Below are positions 1-5,278 of a DNA stretch of 5,523 nt, piece after piece. Numbering within the stretch: the first letter of the stretch is position 1; every line of letters begins with the position of its first letter. The DNA comes from Clostridiales bacterium (GTDB lineage Bacteria > Bacillota > Clostridia > Oscillospirales > QAMX01), in NCBI GenBank assembly GCA_016285815.1, contig JAEERN010000045.1:1-5523 (forward strand), in the 5' to 3' direction. Both the position numbers and the translations under genes were made by a program. The notes under the pieces were generated by a model. That model saw nothing but the letters and a program-made list of their open reading frames with translations, was not told the origin of the DNA and searched no databases.

Positions 1-81
1 GACCGCGCCGTGCTGAAGCTCTTCGCCGAGGACGCGGACCTCTGGGCCGTCACCGTCAACGACGACCGGAACGGTATGTGA
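1..81 (+). CDS. 3' end of an unidentified protein-coding gene (partial)
   Basis: Reading frame 1 is open from the left edge to a TGA at 79-81 and gives 26 residues ending DLWAVTVNDDRNGM. Almost every codon ends in G or C (GAC CGC GCC GTG CTG AAG CTC TTC), which matches the other genes here. The frame stops shortly before a hairpin and a strong terminator, as a true gene end should. One other plus-strand frame is also open in this stretch (to about 123), but its codon choice is less gene-like. The start and most of the protein lie outside the window. The tail is acidic, has no membrane segment and shows no motif I recognise, so no function is given. Confidence 0.65.
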   Translation, partial: DRAVLKLFAEDADLWAVTVNDDRNGM

Positions 82-89
82 CCGCGCAC

Positions 90-113
90 CCGGAAAGCAG
101 ATCCGCTTTCCGG
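90..113 (+). other. Hairpin just after the stop codon, no T-tract
   Basis: CCGGAAAGC (90-98) is perfectly complementary to GCTTTCCGG (105-113), giving a 9-bp stem with a 6-base loop. It begins 8 bases after the stop codon of the leftmost gene. No run of T follows, so it is not a rho-independent terminator by itself. In the 3' untranslated RNA it could act as a stability element upstream of the real terminator at 146-179. The structure is seen in the sequence; the role is inferred. Confidence 0.5.
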
Positions 114-145
114 CAGCGGCTGTAACTGTAAAGCATATCCGCCTT

Positions 146-179
146 AAAAAGCCTCCGGACGCGTCCGGAGGCTTTTTTT
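146..179. terminator. Bidirectional rho-independent terminator
   Basis: Positions 151-172 are a perfect 22-base palindrome, with arms GCCTCCGGAC and GTCCGGAGGC around a central GC. Five A lie on the left (146-150) and seven T on the right (173-179). Read on the plus strand it ends the 1-81 gene with a seven-T tract. Read on the minus strand it ends the phosphoesterase gene with a five-T tract. Because the palindrome is perfect, the hairpin must open a few central base pairs to form a loop. Its position between two convergent genes fits shared use. Confidence 0.9.
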
Positions 180-206
180 GTCGGGGCTTTGCTTTTTTTG
201 CCGTGG

Positions 207-719
207 TCAGAGGCTCTGCCGCGTGAAGACGCCGTTTTCCAAAAACAGGACGCCGCGGTCCGAGCCGCCCTTGGGCAGCGCCACGGAGCCGGGATTCAGG
301 CAGCGCACGCCGCCGCGCGTCTCGTCGAAGGGAACGTGGGTGTGGCCGAACAGGAACACGTCTCCCGGCCGCAGGGGCGGCAGATCGTCCGGTCCGCACA
401 GATGGCCGTGTGTCGCGTACAGCAGCCGGCCGCCCAGATCCAGCGCGGCATAGTCCGACCGGATGGGAAAATCCAGCACCATCTGATCCACCTCGGCGTC
501 GCAGTTGCCCCGCACGCACAGGATCCGGTCCGCCCACCGGTTCAGCAGGGCGGCGACCGCCCTGGGGTCGTACCCCTCCGGCAGGTCGTTCCGCGGGCCG
601 TGGTACAGCAGATCGCCCAGCAGCAGCACCCGCCGGGCGCCGGCGGCCTCCGCCGCGGCCAGCATCCGTTCGCACCAGAGCGCCGAACCGTGAACGTCCG
701 ACGCGATCATCCATTTCAT
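207..719 (-). CDS. yfcE: YfcE-family metallophosphoesterase (phosphodiesterase)
   Basis: This 170-residue cytosolic enzyme belongs to the calcineurin-like phosphoesterase superfamily, MJ0936/YfcE branch, which hydrolyses phosphodiesters with two divalent metals, usually manganese; the physiological substrate is not settled. All metal-binding motifs are present in order: SDVHGS (D8, H10), GDLLYHGPRN (D36), RGNCDAEVDQM (N72), THGH (H104) and FGHTH (H126, H128). The YHGPRN, GNCD-EVDQM and LNPGSVALPKGG signatures are those of E. coli YfcE, which is slightly longer at about 184 residues. The start at 719 is chosen because AAGGAGG lies 7 bases upstream and the protein then begins MKWMIASD at the first beta strand. 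The frame stays open upstream to 953, but that extension would cross the gene's own promoter and enter the divergent pepF. It is a single-gene unit with its own consensus promoter and the shared terminator at 146-179. Family assignment is firm; the cellular role is unknown. Confidence 0.95.
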   Translation of the reverse strand: MKWMIASDVHGSALWCERMLAAAEAAGARRVLLLGDLLYHGPRNDLPEGYDPRAVAALLNRWADRILCVRGNCDAEVDQMVLDFPIRSDYAALDLGGRLLYATHGHLCGPDDLPPLRPGDVFLFGHTHVPFDETRGGVRCLNPGSVALPKGGSDRGVLFLENGVFTRQSL

Positions 720-726
720 CGCGCGC

Positions 727-733
727 CCTCCTT
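727..733 (-). promoter_or_regulatory. Ribosome binding site of yfcE
   Basis: The minus strand reads AAGGAGG, an almost complete Shine-Dalgarno match, with 7 bases before the ATG at 719. It decides the start codon against the much longer in-frame extension to 953. Confidence 0.9.
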
Positions 734-745
734 TTCCCCTTTCCG

Positions 746-758
746 GGGACCGGGTCCC
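746..758. promoter_or_regulatory. Operator-like inverted repeat over the yfcE transcription start
   Basis: GGGACC (746-751) and GGTCCC (753-758) form a perfect inverted repeat around one central base. It abuts the downstream edge of the -10 box at 759-764, so its centre falls about 7 bases from the -10, where transcription would begin. A protein bound here would block the promoter. It could also be chance in GC-rich DNA, and no regulator gene is visible nearby. The repeat is seen; operator function is inference. Confidence 0.35.
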
Positions 759-787
759 ATTATACCTTTTCCGGACAGCCCTGTCAA
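759..787 (-). promoter_or_regulatory. Consensus sigma-A/sigma-70 promoter of yfcE
   Basis: On the minus strand TTGACA (782-787) and TATAAT (759-764) are separated by exactly 17 bases (765-781). Both hexamers and the spacing are perfect consensus. Predicted start is near 752, giving a leader of about 33 bases before the ATG at 719. Strong basal transcription is expected unless it is repressed. Confidence 0.93.
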
Positions 788-832
788 CGGCCGGCGCGAA
801 AACTTTTGCCCCGCCGCGCGCGGCCTCCCCCT

Positions 833-860
833 TTGCAAACGGACCGGCGCGTGGTATAAT
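833..860 (+). promoter_or_regulatory. Extended -10 promoter of pepF
   Basis: TATAAT at 855-860 is preceded by TG one base upstream (852-853), giving the extended -10 form TGnTATAAT. A partial -35, TTGCAA (833-838), matches TTGACA at 4 of 6 positions with a 16-base spacer; TTTGCA at 832-837 with 17 bases is an equal alternative. The predicted start is near 867, about 34 bases before the ATG. The promoter diverges from that of yfcE, with about 45 bases between the two -35 boxes. Confidence 0.85.
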
Positions 861-884
861 AGAGCACAGGAAAGCACCGTCAGG

Positions 885-892
885 AAAGGAAG
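885..892 (+). promoter_or_regulatory. Ribosome binding site of pepF
   Basis: AAAGGAAG lies 8 bases before the ATG at 901, within a purine-rich stretch that begins at 882. It matches the anti-Shine-Dalgarno sequence through AAAGGA and supports the start at 901. Confidence 0.8.
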
Positions 893-900
893 AGCAGACC

Positions 901-2706
901 ATGCCCGAAAACAAACCCCTTCTCCGCCGGGACGAGGTCCCCGCGGAATTCACCTGGAACCTCGGCGATATGTTTGCCGACGACGCGGCCTGGCTGGCCG
1001 AGTACGAGGCGCTGAAGACCTATCCCGCGCGGATCGCCGCGCTGAAGGGCACCCTCGGCCGCAGCGCCGCCGACCTTCTCGCCTTTTTCCGGCTGGACGA
1101 CGAGCTGGAGCTCCGCCTCAGCCCGTTCTACGGCTATGCCAGCTGCAAGAGCGACGAGGACACCGGCAACGGCGTCTATCAGGACTTTCGCAGCAAGGCC
1201 TCCGGCACGCTGGTGGCGCTCTCCAGCGCCGGCGCCTATGCCGACGCCGAGATCATGGCCATCCCCGACGAGACGCTGGAACGCTTCTTCGCCGAAGAGC
1301 CCGCGCTGGCGGTCTACCGCCGCCCGCTGGACCGGATCCGCCGCCGCGCGGCCCACATCCTCTCGCCCGCCGAGGAGACCCTGCTGGCCGCCGCGGGCGA
1401 GCTGTCCCGCGCGCCGGACAACATCGGCGGCATGCTGCGCAACGCGGACATGAAGTTCCCCTCCGTGGCAGACGCCGACGGCGTCGAGCATCCGCTGACC
1501 AACGGGACCTTCGTGCCCCTGCTGGAGTCGCCGGACCCCGCCTTCCGCAAGGCCGTCTTCGAGACGTACTACGGCCGTCTGGGCGAGTTCCGCAACACCA
1601 TCGCCGCCACGCTGGACGCCCAGTTCAAGCAGCTTCGCTTTTACGCCAACGCCCGCCGCTATCCCGGCACGCTGGCGGCCTCTCTGGACCGCACCGAGGT
1701 CCCGGTCTCCGTCTACGACAACCTGATCGAAGCTGTCCACGCCAATCTGGACAAGATGTACCGCTACGTCGCCCTGCGGAAGAAGATGCTGGGGCTGGAC
1801 GAGCTGCACATGTACGACGTCTACACCCCCATCGTGGCCGACGCCGACGCGGTCATCTCCTTCGAGGACGCCAAAAAGACCGTGCTCGAGGCGCTGGCCG
1901 TGCTGGGCGGGGACTATACCGCCCTGCTGCGCCGGGGCTTTGCCGAGCGGTGGATCGACGTCTACGAGAACGTCGGCAAGCGCGGCGGCGCCTATTCCTC
2001 CGGCAACAGCCGCCCGCACCCCTACGTGCTGCTGAACCACAAGGACAACCTGGACTCGCAGTTCACGCTGGCCCACGAGATGGGCCACGCGCTGCACAGC
2101 TATTTCAGCACGGAGAACCAGCCGGTCTGCACCAGCGACTACGTCATCTTCGTGGCTGAGGTGGCCTCCACCTGCAACGAGGTCCTGCTGATGCGCCACC
2201 TGCTGGCCCGCACCCAGGACAAAAAACAGCGCGCCTATCTCATCAACCACTTCCTGGACCAGTTCAAGGGCACCATCTACCGCCAGACCATGTTCGCGGA
2301 GTTCGAGCGGGAGATGGGCCGCATGTCCGAGGCCGGCGAGGCTCTGACGGCCGACGCCCTCTGCGAAAAGTATCTGGCGCTGAACAAGCTCTACTTCGGG
2401 CCGGACATGGTGTCGGACGAGGGGATCTCGCTGGAGTGGGCCCGCATCCCCCACTTCTTCTACAACTATTACGTGTTCCAGTACGCCACCGGCTTCTCCG
2501 CCGCCGTGGCCATCGCCAACCGCATCCTGGCCGAGGGCGCGCCCGCCGTGGCGGACTATAAGAAGTTCCTCTCCGGCGGCGGCAGCACCGACCCCATCAG
2601 CCTGCTGAAGATCGCCGGCGTGGACATGGGCTCGCCCGAGCCCGTGAACTCCGCTCTGGCCCTGTTCGGCGAGCTGGTGGACGAGCTGGAAAAGCTGGCC
2701 GACTGA
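901..2706 (+). CDS. pepF: Oligoendopeptidase F (peptidase family M3B)
   Basis: A complete 601-residue zinc metallopeptidase, the usual length for PepF, which cleaves short peptides inside the cell in peptide turnover. The N-terminal region (about residues 15-200) is the helical PepF/M3 lobe, starting FTWNLGDMF. The catalytic peptidase M3 domain covers about 205-590. The zinc site is LAHEMGHALHSYF, with H392 and H396 as ligands and E393 as catalytic base; E420 in FVAEVAST fits the third ligand by analogy with thimet oligopeptidase. The conserved GGAYSSG (362-368) and IPHFFYNYYVFQYATG (516-531, with H517 and the Tyr cluster) belong to the family's substrate-binding region. No signal peptide or membrane segment is seen, so the enzyme is cytosolic. 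The start is supported by a Shine-Dalgarno site 8 bases upstream and an extended -10 promoter. It is a single-gene unit ending at the terminator at 2748-2786. No frameshift or missing residue was noticed. Exact substrate range cannot be read from sequence. Confidence 0.96.
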   Translation: MPENKPLLRRDEVPAEFTWNLGDMFADDAAWLAEYEALKTYPARIAALKGTLGRSAADLLAFFRLDDELELRLSPFYGYASCKSDEDTGNGVYQDFRSKASGTLVALSSAGAYADAEIMAIPDETLERFFAEEPALAVYRRPLDRIRRRAAHILSPAEETLLAAAGELSRAPDNIGGMLRNADMKFPSVADADGVEHPLTNGTFVPLLESPDPAFRKAVFETYYGRLGEFRNTIAATLDAQFKQLRFYANARRYPGTLAASLDRTEVPVSVYDNLIEAVHANLDKMYRYVALRKKMLGLDELHMYDVYTPIVADADAVISFEDAKKTVLEALAVLGGDYTALLRRGFAERWIDVYENVGKRGGAYSSGNSRPHPYVLLNHKDNLDSQFTLAHEMGHALHSYFSTENQPVCTSDYVIFVAEVASTCNEVLLMRHLLARTQDKKQRAYLINHFLDQFKGTIYRQTMFAEFEREMGRMSEAGEALTADALCEKYLALNKLYFGPDMVSDEGISLEWARIPHFFYNYYVFQYATGFSAAVAIANRILAEGAPAVADYKKFLSGGGSTDPISLLKIAGVDMGSPEPVNSALALFGELVDELEKLAD

Positions 2707-2714
2707 AAAGCCCG

Positions 2715-2735
2715 GCCGCGCCGGGACGGCGCGGC
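2715..2735 (+). other. GC hairpin just after the pepF stop, no T-tract
   Basis: GCCGCGCC (2715-2722) pairs perfectly with GGCGCGGC (2728-2735) around a 5-base loop. It starts 8 bases after the pepF stop codon and 16 bases before the terminator stem. It has no T run. It could protect the 3' end of pepF mRNA or slow polymerase ahead of the terminator; this is inference. Confidence 0.45.
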
Positions 2736-2747
2736 TTCCCTCCGCTC

Positions 2748-2786
2748 AAAAACGGACAGACGGATCGTTCCGTCTGTCCGTTTTTT
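2748..2786. terminator. Bidirectional rho-independent terminator between pepF and metH
   Basis: CGGACAGACGGA (2753-2764) and TCCGTCTGTCCG (2769-2780) form a perfect 12-bp stem with the 4-base loop TCGT. Five A (2748-2752) and six T (2781-2786) flank it, and A-T pairs can extend the stem. On the plus strand it ends pepF; on the minus strand it ends metH, whose stop is about 20 bases away. It supports the view that metH really ends at 2805 and is not cut short by a frameshift. Confidence 0.94.
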
Positions 2787-2804
2787 CTCTTGCCGCCGCT
2801 GCGG

Positions 2805-5231
2805 TCAGCGCCCGCCGGCCGTCCCGTCCGCGACGCTTTCTGCGTAGCGCACCGTTTCCATGGCGTCCCGGGCGTACTTGTCCGCGCCGATGCGGTCGGC
2901 GTACTCCTGGGTCAGCACCGCGCCGCCCACCACCACCCGGCACCACGGGGCCCGGGCCTTGAGCTGGCGGATGGTCTCTTCCATGGCGGGGACCGTGGTG
3001 GTCATCAGAGCGCTGAGTCCCGCCAGCGGCGCGTGGAGCTCGACCACCTTGTCGGTCACGGTCTCGGGCGGCACGTCCCGTCCCAGATCCACCACGTCGA
3101 AGCCGTAGTTCTCCAGCAGCAGCCGCACGATGTTCTTGCCGATGTCGTGGATATCGCCCCGCACCGTGGCGATGACGAAGGTCCCCCGCCCGGCCGGCTT
3201 CTCGCCGCCGGAGAAGGCCTCCTTCACCGCGGCGAAGGCGCGCTGCGCCGCCTCGGCGCTCATCAGAAGCTGGGGCAGATAGACTGTCTTGTTCTCGAAC
3301 CCCTCGCCGACGGCGTTCAGCGCCGGGATGATCTCCCGATTCACCACCGTCATGGGCGGCGTGGTCTTCAAAAGCTCCCGCGCCAGCTCGCCGGCCCGCT
3401 CCTGGAACCCCTTGACGACGGCCCGCTGCAGCTCTGAACCGAAGACCTCGGCCGGCGTTTCGCCCGGCCCCGGCTCCGGCCGCGGCCGGGCGGGGGGATC
3501 CGGGGCGAAGGATCTCGCTGCCTCGATATAGGCCGAACAGTTCGCGTCCTGCCCCTTCAGGGCCCGATAGGCGAACCACGTCCGGCGCATGGCCGCGGAA
3601 TAGGGGTTCAGGATCGCCGCGGACAGGCCGTTTTCCAGCGCCATGGCGAAAAAGGTGCTGTTGACCGCGTCCCGCTCCGGCAGGCCGAAGGAGATGTTGG
3701 AGACCCCCAGAGACGTGTGACAGCCCAGCTCCCGCCGGATCCGCCGCAGGGCCTCCAGCGTCGTCCCCGCGGCGCGGACGTCCGCGCTGACGGTCATGGC
3801 CAGCGTGTCGAAGACCAGGTCCTTGGGACCGAGGCCGTATTCCCGCGCCGCGGCCAGGATCTTTTCCGCGATGCGGAAGCGCCCCTCCGCCGTGCCGGGG
3901 ATGCCGGACTCGTCGAGGGTCAGCGCCACCGCGACGCCGCCGTACTTTTTGACCAGCGGGAAGACCGCGTCCATGCTCTCCCGTTTGCCGTTGACCGAGT
4001 TGACCATGGCCTTGCCGTTGAAGCGGCGAAGCGCGGCCTCCATGGCCGCGGGGTCGGCCGTGTCGATCTGAAGCGGCAGATCCGTCACCGCCTGCAGCTC
4101 GCAGACGGCCCGCCGCAGCAGCGCGGGCTCGTCCAGACCGGGCAGGCCCACGTTGACGTCCAGGATATGGGCGCCGCGCTCCTGCTGTTCGACTCCCTCG
4201 GCCAGCAGATAGTCCATGTCTCCCTCGCGCAGGGCCTGTTGCAGCCGCTTCTTCCCCGTGGGGTTGATCCGCTCGCCGATGATCACCGGCGCGCCGCCGA
4301 AGACCACGGCGTGCGTGCAGGACGAGACCACCGTCCGCCCCTTGTCCGAGAGCGGGACCGGGACCGCCCCGTCCAGCTTGTCTCTCAGCGCCCGGATGAA
4401 CGCCGGCGTGGTGCCGCAGCACCCCCCCGCCAGACGGACGCCCTGACGCACCAGCGCGGCGACCTCGTCGGAAAACGCCCCGGCCTCCACGTCGAAAACG
4501 GTCCGGCCCCCGACGACCCGGGGCAGGCCCGCGTTGGGCTTGAGCAGGACGGGGACCGAGGCGGTCTCGAGCAGCTCGCGGACCACGCCGCGCAGCTGGG
4601 CCGGGCCCAGCGAGCAGTTGGCGCCCACGGCGTCGGCCCCCAGGCCCTCCAGAAGGGCGACCATGGCCGCCGGGGAGGCGCCCGTCATCAGCTTTCCGTC
4701 CTCGCCGTAGGCGTTGGCGACCAGCACCGGCAGATCGCAGGTCTCCTTGGCGGCCAGCAGCGCCGCCTTGGTCTCATAGCTGTCGTTCATGGTCTCGATG
4801 AGAATCAGATCCGCGCCGTACCGGGCGCCCAGCTCCACCGTGCGGGCAAAGGCTCGGACCGCGTCCTCGAAATCCAGATCTCCCAGCGGCTTGAGCAGCC
4901 GCCCCAGCGGGCCCACGTCCAGCGCGGCGAACTTTTCCTGTCCGCCCGCGCTCTGCGCCCGGGCCTCGCGGACGAGGGCCAGCGCGGCCCGGACGGTCTC
5001 TTCCAGCTCGGCGTCGGAGAACTTCAGCGGATTGGCGCCGAAGGTGTTGGTGCAGACCACGTTGCTGCCCGCGTCGAAATACGCCCGATGCAGCGCCCGG
5101 ACGGCCTCCGGCCGCGTCAGGTTCCACCGCTCCGGCGCCTCGCCTGGGGCGAGGCCCAGCTCCTGCAGCGCGGTGCCCGTGCCCCCGTCCAGAAGCACGA
5201 TGCGGTCTTTGAGTAATTCGGAAAAGGTCAT
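2805..5231 (-). CDS. metH: Cobalamin-dependent methionine synthase, short form without reactivation domain
   Basis: This 808-residue cytosolic enzyme transfers the methyl group of 5-methyltetrahydrofolate to homocysteine through cobalamin, making methionine and tetrahydrofolate. Modules in order are: homocysteine-binding barrel (about 1-287) with zinc ligands C206 in GANCS and C271/C272 in GGCCGTT; pterin-binding barrel (about 300-565) beginning IIGERINPTGKK, with DVNVG (359-363) and LGVSNISFGLP (508-518); a proline-rich linker (577-593); the helical cap (about 594-675) with YLPQLLMSAEAAQ; and the cobalamin-binding Rossmann domain (about 684-800) with DIHDIG (D693, H695 as lower cobalt ligand, G698), SAL (740-742) and VVVGG (766-770). 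The AdoMet-binding reactivation module of full-length MetH (about 1,227 residues in E. coli) is absent. The separate gene just upstream supplies it. The ATG at 5231 has a GAGGTG site 5 bases upstream. The gap to the upstream gene is 34 bases with no promoter seen, so the two are probably co-transcribed. Confidence 0.95.
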   Translation of the reverse strand: MTFSELLKDRIVLLDGGTGTALQELGLAPGEAPERWNLTRPEAVRALHRAYFDAGSNVVCTNTFGANPLKFSDAELEETVRAALALVREARAQSAGGQEKFAALDVGPLGRLLKPLGDLDFEDAVRAFARTVELGARYGADLILIETMNDSYETKAALLAAKETCDLPVLVANAYGEDGKLMTGASPAAMVALLEGLGADAVGANCSLGPAQLRGVVRELLETASVPVLLKPNAGLPRVVGGRTVFDVEAGAFSDEVAALVRQGVRLAGGCCGTTPAFIRALRDKLDGAVPVPLSDKGRTVVSSCTHAVVFGGAPVIIGERINPTGKKRLQQALREGDMDYLLAEGVEQQERGAHILDVNVGLPGLDEPALLRRAVCELQAVTDLPLQIDTADPAAMEAALRRFNGKAMVNSVNGKRESMDAVFPLVKKYGGVAVALTLDESGIPGTAEGRFRIAEKILAAAREYGLGPKDLVFDTLAMTVSADVRAAGTTLEALRRIRRELGCHTSLGVSNISFGLPERDAVNSTFFAMALENGLSAAILNPYSAAMRRTWFAYRALKGQDANCSAYIEAARSFAPDPPARPRPEPGPGETPAEVFGSELQRAVVKGFQERAGELARELLKTTPPMTVVNREIIPALNAVGEGFENKTVYLPQLLMSAEAAQRAFAAVKEAFSGGEKPAGRGTFVIATVRGDIHDIGKNIVRLLLENYGFDVVDLGRDVPPETVTDKVVELHAPLAGLSALMTTTVPAMEETIRQLKARAPWCRVVVGGAVLTQEYADRIGADKYARDAMETVRYAESVADGTAGGR

Positions 5232-5236
5232 GGATA

Positions 5237-5242
5237 CACCTC
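5237..5242 (-). promoter_or_regulatory. Ribosome binding site of metH
   Basis: The minus strand reads GAGGTG, pairing with the 3' part of the AGGAGGTG consensus, 5 bases before the ATG at 5231. The short gap suits a match displaced toward GGTG. The site lies about 9 bases after the intercistronic hairpin, so it stays unpaired when that hairpin forms. Confidence 0.8.
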
Positions 5243-5251
5243 GGAAAACGA

Positions 5252-5278
5252 CGCGCGCCCGTCGCTCACGGGCGCGCG
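5252..5278 (-). other. Strong intercistronic hairpin overlapping the upstream stop codon
   Basis: CGCGCGCCCGT (5252-5262) and ACGGGCGCGCG (5268-5278) form a perfect 11-bp, almost all G-C stem with a 5-base loop. On the minus-strand RNA the TGA stop of the reactivation-domain gene (5266-5268) sits at the top of the 5' arm and the start of the loop. The stem is followed by TCG and then four T, a weaker tail than at the two terminators in this window. It may be a partial terminator, an mRNA processing or stability element, or a translation-coupling structure that sets the ratio of the two proteins. The structure is seen; the role is inference. Confidence 0.6.

Noticed and set aside
720..953. N-terminal extension of yfcE by 78 codons
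   Set aside because: It would cross the perfect promoter and the Shine-Dalgarno site and overlap the pepF start. The extension shows no conservation that I recognise, while the start at 719 fits the family.
189..2159. Long plus-strand open frame of 656 codons crossing yfcE, the promoters and pepF
   Set aside because: It runs antisense through yfcE and out of frame through pepF, crosses two promoters, and its product is arginine- and alanine-rich with no domain. Long spurious frames are expected in GC-rich DNA.
880..2454. Minus-strand open frame of 524 codons opposite pepF
   Set aside because: It mirrors the strongly recognised pepF frame and gives a low-complexity Val/Gly/Gln-rich product without motifs.
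2746..4422. Minus-strand open frame of 558 codons overlapping metH in another frame
   Set aside because: It runs through the terminator and is an out-of-frame shadow of metH with no recognisable domain.
3717..5216. Plus-strand open frame of 499 codons opposite metH
   Set aside because: metH on the other strand is certain from its motifs; this frame is its antisense shadow with a repetitive Arg/Gln/Gly composition.
2805..5231. metH as a frameshifted or truncated pseudogene because it is about 400 residues shorter than E. coli MetH
   Set aside because: The missing module is encoded separately just upstream, the core ends shortly after the cobalamin domain, and a terminator follows the stop codon.
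5232..5265. A separate promoter or cobalamin/SAM riboswitch directly before metH
   Set aside because: The gap is only 34 bases, is mostly taken by the hairpin and ribosome site, and has no -35/-10 pair. Any riboswitch would have to lie upstream of the operon, outside the window.
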